Source: Clostridia bacterium (GTDB lineage Bacteria > Bacillota_A > Clostridia > Christensenellales > Borkfalkiaceae). From it: a DNA stretch of 9,510 nt. Where the stretch lies: NCBI GenBank assembly GCA_017457015.1, contig JAFTIG010000050.1, positions 1 to 9,510 on the forward strand. The letters run 5' to 3'. The notes under the pieces are model-generated. The model searched no databases. It had not been told where the DNA came from and saw only the letters and a list, made by a program, of their open reading frames with translations. Position numbers and translations under genes: made by a program. Positions within the stretch are counted from its first letter, which is position 1; the number at the start of each line of letters is the position of its first letter. Shown here in pieces: positions 1-5,996 of this stretch.

Positions 1-154
1 AGAGTGATTACAACGTGTCGTGCGGAGCAAAAGCTATAAGATAGCGAGTTTATCTAGGTGGTGAAAGGATAGAAAGAGCGGCGTCACCCAAAGACGTTGC
101 CACCTATTTACAAAAATTACAACAGATTAAAGAAAATAAATCAAAATTATTCTC
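1..154. other. Unassigned left edge with foldable segment
   Basis: No gene is recognised here. All three plus-strand frames close by position 44; the frame starting at position 3 could be the last 13 codons of an upstream gene ending in TAG at 42-44, but the fragment is too short to identify. Two nested hairpins can be drawn: GCTAT (33-37) with ATAGC (41-45), and GCGGCGTC (78-85) with GACGTTGC (93-100, two G-U pairs, 7-base loop). The second is enclosed by TAGGTGG (55-61) facing CCACCTA (100-106), which share one base with the inner stem. No T-tract follows, so it is not a normal terminator. It could be the end of a structured RNA or a leader element. I could not match it to RNase P RNA, tmRNA, SRP RNA or a riboswitch class. 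Confidence 0.3.
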
Positions 155-183
155 TTGACGGCATTTATTACTATAATTAAAAT
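155..183 (+). promoter_or_regulatory. Candidate sigma-A promoter before the glycosyltransferase
   Basis: TTGACG (155-160) and TAAAAT (178-183) are separated by 17 bases, each one base from the Bacillota consensus. A caveat is that the expected start of transcription (about 190) falls in the Shine-Dalgarno sequence AGGAG (186-190), leaving almost no leader. A perfect TATAAT at 172-177 sits only 11 bases from the -35 box, which is too close. Confidence 0.4.
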
Positions 184-196
184 TTAGGAGAAGATT

Positions 197-1218
197 ATGA
201 AACTTATTACTTTTGCAATTCCTTGCTACAATTCGGCAGACTATATGGAAAATGTATAGAGTCACTTTTGAAAGCAGGAGAAGACGCCGAGATTTTAATA
301 GTTAACGACGGCTCAACCAAAGACAATACGGCGGAGATAGCCGACCGTTATCAAGCACAGTATCCTACTATTTGCAGAGCAATTCATAAAGAAAACGGCG
401 GTCACGGCGACGCTGTAAACTGCGGAATTAAAAACGCTACGGGAAAATATTATAAGGTCGTGGATTCCGACGACTGGCTTGAAGAGAGCGCGTTGAAAAA
501 AGTTATGGACGTTATACGCTCTTTTGAAGGGAAAGAAGAAGTCCCCGATGCAATCATAGCAAATTACGTTTACGAACATACTTATACCAACACGCAAAGG
601 GTAGTTCAGTACAGAAAAAAATTACCGGTAAATAGACTTTTTAATTTTGAAGAGAGTAAAAAGTTCGGTGTAGGCCAATTTTTGGCAATGCATAGCGTCA
701 TTTATAGAACGCAAATTTTAAAGGATATAAATTTAGAACTACCTAAACATACCTTTTACGTCGATAATATTTTCGTTTATACACCGCTACCTTTCATTAA
801 TAAATTTTATTACGTAGACGTCGATTTGTATAGATATTTTATCGGTAGGCCCGATCAATCGGTGCAAGAATCAATTCAAATAAAAAGAAACGACCAAATG
901 CTTCGAGTTGTCAAGATAATGGTAAGCAAATACGACGTAAGTGAGTTTAAAAAAGACCGTCCAAAATTATGCCATTATATGAAAGAGTACGCGTTTATAA
1001 TGGTCGTACTATCGAGTATATTCTTGATAAAGGAAGGAACGCCTACAGCACTTGAAAACAAGAAAGAGTTGTGGAAATATCTAAAAGAAAACGCGCCTTA
1101 CGTTTACAAAAAATGCAAGCACAAATTTACCGCGATAACCAAGTATAACAATAAATTTATGCTAGGAATTTGTAAAATCGTGTACGCAATAGCAAGAAAA
1201 AAGATAAAAGCTAATTAA
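197..1218 (+). pseudogene. Family 2 glycosyltransferase, frameshifted near codon 19
   Basis: GT-A fold family 2 glycosyltransferase that would transfer a sugar from a nucleotide-sugar donor at the inner face of the membrane; the acceptor is unknown. The ATG at 197 follows AGGAG (186-190) and encodes a typical family start, MKLITFAIPCYNSADYMEN, then runs into TAG at 257-259. The rest of the protein continues without a break in another frame from 253 (CIESLLKAG, then the IVNDGS nucleotide-binding loop and the DSDD metal-binding motif) to the stop at 1216-1218. Restoring one base at 251-253, where GAAAATGT was probably GAAAATTGT, gives one protein of about 340 residues, an ordinary length. The only in-frame start downstream of the break in the surviving frame's 5' part is TTG at 223; it has no ribosome-binding site and loses the first strand of the fold. 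The coding sequence shows no further decay, so this is either a recent mutation or a sequencing or assembly error. Confidence 0.85.
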
Positions 1219-1244
1219 AATTAACTTAAATCAATAAAAAACAG

Positions 1245-1273
1245 TTTACAAAAACAAATTATTTTGTTATACT
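1245..1273 (+). promoter_or_regulatory. rpsO promoter
   Basis: TTTACA (1245-1250), a 17-base spacer, and TATACT (1268-1273) match the vegetative sigma-A pattern well. Transcription would start near 1280, giving a leader of about 95 bases before rpsO. Confidence 0.7.
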
Positions 1274-1279
1274 TAATAG

Positions 1280-1375
1280 GCTTAAATACTTTTGGCAAGG
1301 TTTTGCGGATTCTCCGCCCATTGCTTTGCTAAAAGCGAATTATTCCATAAAACAAAGTTAGGAGGTAAAATTAAT
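1280..1375 (+). promoter_or_regulatory. rpsO leader, candidate S15 autoregulatory site
   Basis: This AT-rich segment between the predicted transcription start and rpsO contains a GC hairpin, GCGGA (1305-1309), loop TTC, TCCGC (1313-1317). It is flanked by GGCAA (1294-1298) and TTGCT (1321-1325), which can pair around it with one G-U. GCT-AAA-AGC (1328-1336) can form a further small stem. The ribosome-binding site GGAGG (1361-1365) lies 10 bases before the ATG. S15 represses its own translation through leader structures in several bacterial groups; that this leader does so is inference from length and foldability only. Confidence 0.3.
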
Positions 1376-1639
1376 ATGGAAAAGGCAAAAAAGGCAGAAA
1401 TTATAGCAAAGTTCGGTCGTCATGAAGGCGACACTGGTTCGGCAGAAGTTCAAATCGCACTTCTCACCGAAAGAATCAATCATTTAAACGCACACCTTTC
1501 GGTTAACAAGCACGACAACCACTCAAGACGTGGTCTTATGAAGATGGTTGGTGAAAGACGTGGTCTTTTGAAGTATTTACAAGAAATCGATATCGAAAGA
1601 TACAGAAAGATTATTGCAGATTTAAATTTGAGAAAGTAA
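1376..1639 (+). CDS. rpsO: 30S ribosomal protein S15
   Basis: Primary 16S rRNA-binding protein that joins the central-domain three-way junction of the small subunit and later contacts the large subunit in bridge B4. The 87-residue product has the normal family length and signature: [15 protein letters not shown] near the N terminus, [12 protein letters not shown], then the [20 protein letters not shown] segment that contacts rRNA, and [14 protein letters not shown] at the end. The ATG at 1376 is chosen over the upstream in-frame TTG at 1292 because it follows GGAGG at 1361-1365 and gives the exact family length. It has its own promoter and a terminator 4 bases after the stop, with pnp following, the arrangement conserved across most bacteria. 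In E. coli and other groups S15 represses its own mRNA. Identification is secure. Confidence 0.98.
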   Translation: MEKAKKAEIIAKFGRHEGDTGSAEVQIALLTERINHLNAHLSVNKHDNHSRRGLMKMVGERRGLLKYLQEIDIERYRKIIADLNLRK

Positions 1640-1642
1640 GAT

Positions 1643-1677
1643 ATCGGGGCGGCATAATTTTTTGTCGCCCGATTTTT
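1643..1677 (+). terminator. Intrinsic terminator between rpsO and pnp
   Basis: The left arm 1643-1654 pairs with the right arm TGTCGCCCGAT (1663-1673), with one bulged G and one G-U pair, an 8-base loop, and TTTTT at 1673-1677 followed by CTTT. The imperfect stem suggests partial termination, which would let some transcripts continue into pnp. Confidence 0.75.
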
Positions 1678-1689
1678 CTTTAATAAAAT
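1662..1689 (+). promoter_or_regulatory. Possible pnp promoter inside the terminator
   Basis: TTGTCG (1662-1667) and TAAAAT (1684-1689) are spaced by 16 bases. The -35 element would overlap the terminator right arm. If used, it would start pnp RNA near 1696 with a GC-rich leader of about 60 bases. The -35 match is weak (four of six), so this is tentative. Confidence 0.3.
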
Positions 1690-1756
1690 AGGTAATTATG
1701 CGCCCCGTAGGTAGCGGCGGCGTTTCATAAAATAAGAGTTGAAACAGGAGAAAACA

Positions 1757-3853
1757 ATGACAGACACTTTTAGAGTATTCAAAACCACAGTCGGTGGCAG
1801 AGAACTTATCGTTGAAACAGGCAAATATGCTGAACAAACCAACGGTTCTTGCGTCGTTCGCTGCGGAGACACGGCAGTTATGGTAAACGTTACGATGGCG
1901 GCTAGCCCCCGTGACGGTATGGACTACTTCCCCTTGGGCGTTGACTTTGAAGAAAAGAGGTACTCCATCGGTAGAATCCCCGGTGGCTTTAAGAAGAGAG
2001 AAGGTAGAGCGTCCGATAAGGCTATTTTAACTTCAAGACTTATCGACAGACCTATACGTCCGCTTTTCCCCAAAGGACTTTTTAACGACGTTATAGTTAT
2101 TGCAACGGCACTTTCAGTTGAACCCGACGTTCAGCCTGAAGTTCTCGCAATGCTCGGCAGTTCAATTGCAATTAGCATTTCGGATATACCGTTTGCAGGT
2201 CCTACCGGTAGCGTAGTAGTAGGGATGGTAGACGGAGAATACGTTATCAACCCCGACGAAGCACAGAGAGCAAAGAGCGTATTGACGCTTAACCTTGCAG
2301 GAACTAAAGACGCACTCATGATGGTTGAAGCAGGCGCAAATGAAATTTCAGACGACGAAATGGTCGGCGCAATTTTATTCGGTCATGAAGAAATTAAACG
2401 TCTTTGTGCCTTCCAAGAAGAAATCGTTAAAGAGATCGGTAAACCCAAAAAGGAAATCGAACTCTATCACGTTCCTGAAGATATCGACGCAGCAGTCAGA
2501 GAATACGCTGACAAAATGCTCGACGATGCACTTGACACCTTTGACCGTCATGAAAGACAAGAAGGTCAGGACAAGGTTGAAAAGGACTGTTTAGAACACT
2601 TTGCAGGAATTTTCCCCGATAAGTCAAGAGAAATTAAAGACGCGCTCTACTATATGACCAAAGAAAAGGTAAGAGCAAAGATAACGAACACTGGTATCCG
2701 TCCCGACGGCAGAAAACTTGATGAAGTTAGAAAGATTTGGTGTGAAGCAGGCGTTCTTCCCAGAGTACACGGTTCAGGCGTGTTCACCAGAGGTATGACG
2801 CAAGTTCTTTCAACTTGTACGCTCGGTATGATTTCCGAAGCGCAAAAGTTAGAAGGTCTTGACGGTGAATCTTCAAAAAGATATATGCACCAGTACAACA
2901 TGCCAGGTTACGCTTCTGGAGAAGCAAAACCTTTAAGAAGCCCTGGTAGACGTGAAATCGGACACGGCGCACTTGCAGAACGTGCGTTAGAACCCGTTAT
3001 TCCGTCAGAAGACGAATTCCCTTATGCAATCAGAATCGTATCGGAAGTTATGTCGTCTAACGGCTCGACGTCACAAGGTAGCGTTTGCGGTTCTACGCTC
3101 GCACTTATGGACGCAGGCGTACCGATTAAAGCACCTGTAGCAGGTATTGCAATGGGACTTATCAAGGACACTGAAAGCGGTAAAGTTTCAATCCTTTCCG
3201 ATATTCAGGGCTTGGAAGACTTCCTTGGCGATATGGACTTTAAGGTTGCAGGTACTGAAAAGGGTATTACGGCAATCCAAATGGATATTAAGATTAAGGG
3301 TATTGACGAAGCGATTTTAAGAAAAGCTATCGCTCAAGCAAACGTTGGCAGACAGTATATTCTTTCCAAGATGCTTGAAGTTATCGACAAACCGAGAGCG
3401 GAACTTTCCGAATACGCACCCAGAATTATTTCTTTCTATATTGATCCCGAAAAGATCGGTGACGTTGTAGGTAAGCAAGGCAAGGTTATCAATAAGATTA
3501 TTGAAGAAACGGGCGTTAAGATTGACATTGACGACGACGGAAGAGTAAACATTGCAACCGTTGGCAACGGCGACAACGCTGAACGCGCTAAAGCAATTAT
3601 TCTCTCTATCGCAAAAGATCCCGAAGTTGGCGATATGTTCATTAGTGAAGTAGTTAGAATTCTTCCCAAAGTCGGCGCTTTCTGCGAACTCGCACCTGGT
3701 AAAGACGGTCTTATTCATATCAGTAAAATGAGTGAAAAGAGAATAAACAACGTAGAAGAAGTTCTTCATATCGGCGATAAAGTTAAAGTTGAAATAATCA
3801 AGATCGGTGAAAAGGGTATAGACCTTAAACTTCTTGAAATTATTCAAGACTAA
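1757..3853 (+). CDS. pnp: Polyribonucleotide nucleotidyltransferase (PNPase)
   Basis: Phosphorolytic 3'-to-5' exoribonuclease that degrades RNA to nucleoside diphosphates, a core enzyme of cytoplasmic mRNA turnover and probably trimeric. The product is 698 residues, the usual length. Domain order is first RNase PH domain (about 1-140), an all-helical linker domain, second RNase PH domain (about 300-540), KH domain (about 550-610) and S1 domain (about 615-690). Visible signatures are RPIRPLFPKG, SPGRREIGHGALAERAL, the SNGSTSQGSVCGSTLALMDAG phosphate-site region, and LEDFLGDMDF, whose D488 and D494 match the metal-binding aspartates of E. coli PNPase. The KH loop reads GKQG (572-575) instead of the usual GPGG. 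ATG 1757 is preferred to TTG 1739 because AGGAG (1746-1750) sits six bases before it and MTDTFRVF resembles family N termini. The gene follows rpsO as in most bacteria. Confidence 0.98.
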   Translation: MTDTFRVFKTTVGGRELIVETGKYAEQTNGSCVVRCGDTAVMVNVTMAASPRDGMDYFPLGVDFEEKRYSIGRIPGGFKKREGRASDKAILTSRLIDRPIRPLFPKGLFNDVIVIATALSVEPDVQPEVLAMLGSSIAISISDIPFAGPTGSVVVGMVDGEYVINPDEAQRAKSVLTLNLAGTKDALMMVEAGANEISDDEMVGAILFGHEEIKRLCAFQEEIVKEIGKPKKEIELYHVPEDIDAAVREYADKMLDDALDTFDRHERQEGQDKVEKDCLEHFAGIFPDKSREIKDALYYMTKEKVRAKITNTGIRPDGRKLDEVRKIWCEAGVLPRVHGSGVFTRGMTQVLSTCTLGMISEAQKLEGLDGESSKRYMHQYNMPGYASGEAKPLRSPGRREIGHGALAERALEPVIPSEDEFPYAIRIVSEVMSSNGSTSQGSVCGSTLALMDAGVPIKAPVAGIAMGLIKDTESGKVSILSDIQGLEDFLGDMDFKVAGTEKGITAIQMDIKIKGIDEAILRKAIAQANVGRQYILSKMLEVIDKPRAELSEYAPRIISFYIDPEKIGDVVGKQGKVINKIIEETGVKIDIDDDGRVNIATVGNGDNAERAKAIILSIAKDPEVGDMFISEVVRILPKVGAFCELAPGKDGLIHISKMSEKRINNVEEVLHIGDKVKVEIIKIGEKGIDLKLLEIIQD

Positions 3854-3874
3854 ACTGGGCAAAACCAAACAATT

Positions 3875-3907
3875 AAATATGCAAGGCAATGCGCCTTGCA
3901 TATTTTT
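3875..3907 (+). terminator. Strong intrinsic terminator after pnp
   Basis: A perfect 13-bp stem pairs 3875-3887 with 3893-3905 around a 5-base loop, AATGC. The T-run 3903-3907 follows and overlaps the stem end. It should separate pnp from the ylxY unit. Confidence 0.9.
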
Positions 3908-3910
3908 GTC

Positions 3911-3967
3911 TTGACGGTATTTTATCACCATCCGATAGCATAAACTGCGTATAGGAGTGGTGATAAA
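3911..3967 (+). promoter_or_regulatory. ylxY control region with start-masking inverted repeat
   Basis: TTGACG (3911-3916) is a good -35 box, but the -10 position 17 bases on reads GATAGC, a poor match. TTTATCACCA (3921-3930) is a perfect 10-bp inverted repeat of TGGTGATAAA (3958-3967). Allowing one bulged G (3957), the pairing extends by TCC (3931-3933) with GGA (3954-3956). The right arm covers the AGGAG ribosome-binding site (3953-3957) and the A of the ylxY start codon. In RNA that begins upstream it would hide the start site; as DNA it could be an operator within the promoter. Confidence 0.55.
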
Positions 3968-4677
3968 TGAAAATAATAAATAAACGGGTGACTATAGTTA
4001 CCAACTTGATTCTCGTAGGAATTATTTTTGTAGTAGGCGTAATTAGTTTTTTTCCTGAACATATTTTACCTATATACGGCAAAAACGTTCAGGGGGCAAT
4101 ATATCGCGGTAATGAAGAGAATAATTGCGTATCGCTTATGTTTAACGTCTACGAAAATACCGAGATTGTAAATTCAATCGTTGACGTATTAGACGAGCAC
4201 GGAGTTAAGGCTACGTTTTTCGTCGGCGGATGTTGGGCGGACGATAACGGCGAAACTCTTAATAAAATAAAAAACAGTGGGCATGAGATAGGTAATCACG
4301 GTTATTTCCATAAAGACCACAAAAAACTCAGTTATCAAGATAACGCGAGCGAAATAACTAACACTACGACGGTCGTAAACGCTTTATGTGGTGCAAAAGT
4401 AACGTTGTTTGCACCGCCGTCGGGTAGTTTTTCAGACGTGACGCTTAAAGCGGCGCAAGATTTGGGGTACAAGGTAATAATGTGGTCAAAAGATACTATT
4501 GACTGGCGCGATAGTGATATAAAAACTATTATAGCGCGCGCTACAAAAAAGCCAAACAACGGTGATTTAATACTTATGCACCCAAAAGAACATACACTTT
4601 CCGCACTATCTGATATTATCGGGTTTTATAAAGAACAAGGTTTTAATTTAGTTTCGGTAAGTGATAACGTAAAATAA
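3967..4677 (+). CDS. ylxY: YlxY-type polysaccharide deacetylase-like protein, degenerate site
   Basis: NodB-fold (carbohydrate esterase 4-like) protein of 236 residues held outside the membrane by one N-terminal hydrophobic segment (about 8-29). The zinc-binding HxxxH motif is present in HEIGNHGYFH (H111, H115). KATFFVGG, FAPPSGSF, MWSKDTIDW and LILMHP follow in family order. The first motif, TFDDG in active deacetylases, is MFNVYENTE here, with N60 where a metal-binding or catalytic aspartate is expected. The third motif has alanine in place of arginine (APPSG). As I recall the family, Bacillus YlxY shows the same kind of change at both sites, so this looks like a lineage trait, not recent damage. 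Position right after pnp and before an M16 peptidase matches the Bacillus order. Whether it deacetylates any glycan or only binds one is unknown; a link to spore or cortex peptidoglycan is known for relatives such as PdaB but is not shown here. Confidence 0.88.
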   Translation: MKIINKRVTIVTNLILVGIIFVVGVISFFPEHILPIYGKNVQGAIYRGNEENNCVSLMFNVYENTEIVNSIVDVLDEHGVKATFFVGGCWADDNGETLNKIKNSGHEIGNHGYFHKDHKKLSYQDNASEITNTTTVVNALCGAKVTLFAPPSGSFSDVTLKAAQDLGYKVIMWSKDTIDWRDSDIKTIIARATKKPNNGDLILMHPKEHTLSALSDIIGFYKEQGFNLVSVSDNVK

Positions 4678-4689
4678 TAGGATAATAAT

Positions 4690-5931
4690 ATGATAAGATA
4701 CAAACAGTTTGATAACGGGTTAAGGCTCGTAGTGAATAAGATGGAAGGCATGTTGTCTGTTAGTGCAGGCGTGTTAGTAAAGACGGGTAGTATGAACGAA
4801 AGCGCAAAAGATAACGGAATATCGCACTTTATCGAACACGTTATGTTTAAAGGCACTAAAACGCGTTCGGCGTTTGAAATTTCCGACCATATCGACAGGA
4901 TAGGCGCGCAAATAAACGCTTTTACGTCCAAAGAACTAACTTGTTATTACACTAAATCTACTAAAGACAATACTGAAAAATCGTTAGAGATACTCTCCGA
5001 TATATTCTTCAATTCAGTGTTTGATAAGGAAGAGTTAGAAAAGGAAAAGGGTGTCATCATAGAAGAGATAAATATGAGTGAAGATGCGCCGGAAGAAGTG
5101 TGTTTAGACTTACTTGCGGAAAGTTATTACGGAAAATCGGGACTCGGTCAAACCATACTTGGTAGCAGTAAAAACGTAAAGAGTTTTACTAGAGAAGACG
5201 CTCTCCGTTATATGGATGAATATTATACCGCAGATAACGTAGTTATTTCTCTTGCGGGCAATATAGACTTAAAAGACGGAGAAGAACTCGTTAAAAAATA
5301 TTTTGCGGACAATTTTACGAGATTAAAGAGTTCACCGCAGAAAAAGACTATTCAAACGCAACCGCAAAAACTACTCCGTACAAAACGCATTGAACAAACG
5401 CATATCGGTTTTGCTATGACGGGTTTTCCGGTCGGCGACGATATAAGCGACGCATTTGCCATTGCAAATACGGTGTTTGGCGGCGGTATGAGTAGCAGAC
5501 TTTTTCAAAAAATAAGAGAAGAGTTAGGACTTGCATATAGCGTATATTCTTATGCGTCGGCGTATAAAGACAGTGGCGTTTTGGAAATTTATGCAGGCGT
5601 AAATACGGCACTGCGCGATTTAGCGGTAGAAGCAATACTTTCAGAATTAAAGCGTTTCAAAAAAGACGGCGTGACCGAACAAGAGTTTATGCGCGGTAAA
5701 GAACAAATCCGCAGTGCTTTTATAATGGGACAGGAAAGTACTTCATCTCAAATGCTTTTATATGCTAAAAACTTGATATTGTTAAATAAAGAGTTTGACT
5801 TTAAAGAGCGTATGGAAAAGTTAGAAAAAGTAACGATTAAAGACGTGCAAGAAGCGATTGACCGTTCGTTTGACTGTAACGTCCTTGCAACGGCAACCGT
5901 AGGTTCAAAGCGTTCCCCACTAAAAATTTAA
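4690..5931 (+). CDS. ymxG: M16 family zinc metallopeptidase (MlpA/YmxG-like)
   Basis: Pitrilysin/processing-peptidase family protein, 413 residues, the size of the bacterial single-unit M16B enzymes that dimerise into a peptide-enclosing chamber. The inverted zinc motif HxxEH is present as HFIEH (46-50), and the third zinc ligand is E126 in GVIIEEINMSED, 76 residues after H50. The C-terminal half keeps the SRLFQKIREELGLAYSVYSY segment with the substrate-binding Arg/Tyr typical of the family, so it should be active. No signal peptide is seen, implying a cytoplasmic location. It starts 12 bases after ylxY, with a weak ribosome-binding site (AGGA, 4679-4682), and probably shares its transcript. 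The order pnp-ylxY-M16 matches Bacillus subtilis, where the orthologue is ymxG/mlpA. Natural substrates are not known from sequence. Confidence 0.93.
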   Translation: MIRYKQFDNGLRLVVNKMEGMLSVSAGVLVKTGSMNESAKDNGISHFIEHVMFKGTKTRSAFEISDHIDRIGAQINAFTSKELTCYYTKSTKDNTEKSLEILSDIFFNSVFDKEELEKEKGVIIEEINMSEDAPEEVCLDLLAESYYGKSGLGQTILGSSKNVKSFTREDALRYMDEYYTADNVVISLAGNIDLKDGEELVKKYFADNFTRLKSSPQKKTIQTQPQKLLRTKRIEQTHIGFAMTGFPVGDDISDAFAIANTVFGGGMSSRLFQKIREELGLAYSVYSYASAYKDSGVLEIYAGVNTALRDLAVEAILSELKRFKKDGVTEQEFMRGKEQIRSAFIMGQESTSSQMLLYAKNLILLNKEFDFKERMEKLEKVTIKDVQEAIDRSFDCNVLATATVGSKRSPLKI

Positions 5932-5935
5932 TAGT

Positions 5936-5971
5936 AAAAGGGCTTTTCAGTTTGTGAAAAGTCCTTTTTTT
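5936..5971 (+). terminator. Strong intrinsic terminator after the M16 gene
   Basis: A 14-bp stem (5936-5949 with 5955-5968, one G-U pair) with a 5-base loop is followed by and overlaps a run of seven T (5965-5971). It ends the ylxY-M16 unit 4 bases after the stop codon. The A-rich start of the stem could also support some termination on the other strand. Confidence 0.92.
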
Positions 5972-5984
5972 AGTTTGTCAAGAA

Positions 5985-5990
5985 TATACT
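5985..5990 (+). promoter_or_regulatory. Possible -10 box giving leaderless mRNA
   Basis: TATACT, the same hexamer as in the rpsO promoter, ends six bases before the ATG at 5997, so transcription could start at the start codon. No -35 box is seen at the proper distance, and no ribosome-binding site lies before the ATG. Confidence 0.25.
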
Positions 5991-5996
5991 TTTATT

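Noticed and set aside
55..106. Resemblance of short strings such as GGTGAAAGG and ACCCAAA to RNase P RNA
   Set aside because: The order and the remaining conserved RNase P elements, including the usual 3' end, are missing, so the matches look accidental.
172..177. Perfect TATAAT before the glycosyltransferase as the -10 box
   Set aside because: It is only 11 bases from TTGACG, too close for a sigma-A pair; TAAAAT at 178-183 has the right 17-base spacing.
249..259. Programmed -1 frameshifting in the glycosyltransferase
   Set aside because: The only slippery run is four A bases with no heptamer of the usual type and no clear downstream stimulator; a simple deletion is more likely.
1292..1375. 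Longer S15 protein starting at TTG 1292
   Set aside because: The extension lacks a ribosome-binding site and overlaps the leader; the ATG at 1376 gives the exact family length behind a strong GGAGG.
3317..3931. A 204-codon open frame on the minus strand across the pnp 3' end
   Set aside because: It lies opposite the conserved KH and S1 domains of pnp, crosses the pnp terminator, and its translation has no recognisable motif. Codon bias of pnp explains the open frame.
4626..4931. A 101-codon minus-strand open frame over the ylxY-M16 junction
   Set aside because: It is antisense to two well-supported genes, and the apparent hydrophobic protein is a by-product of the complementary coding sequence.
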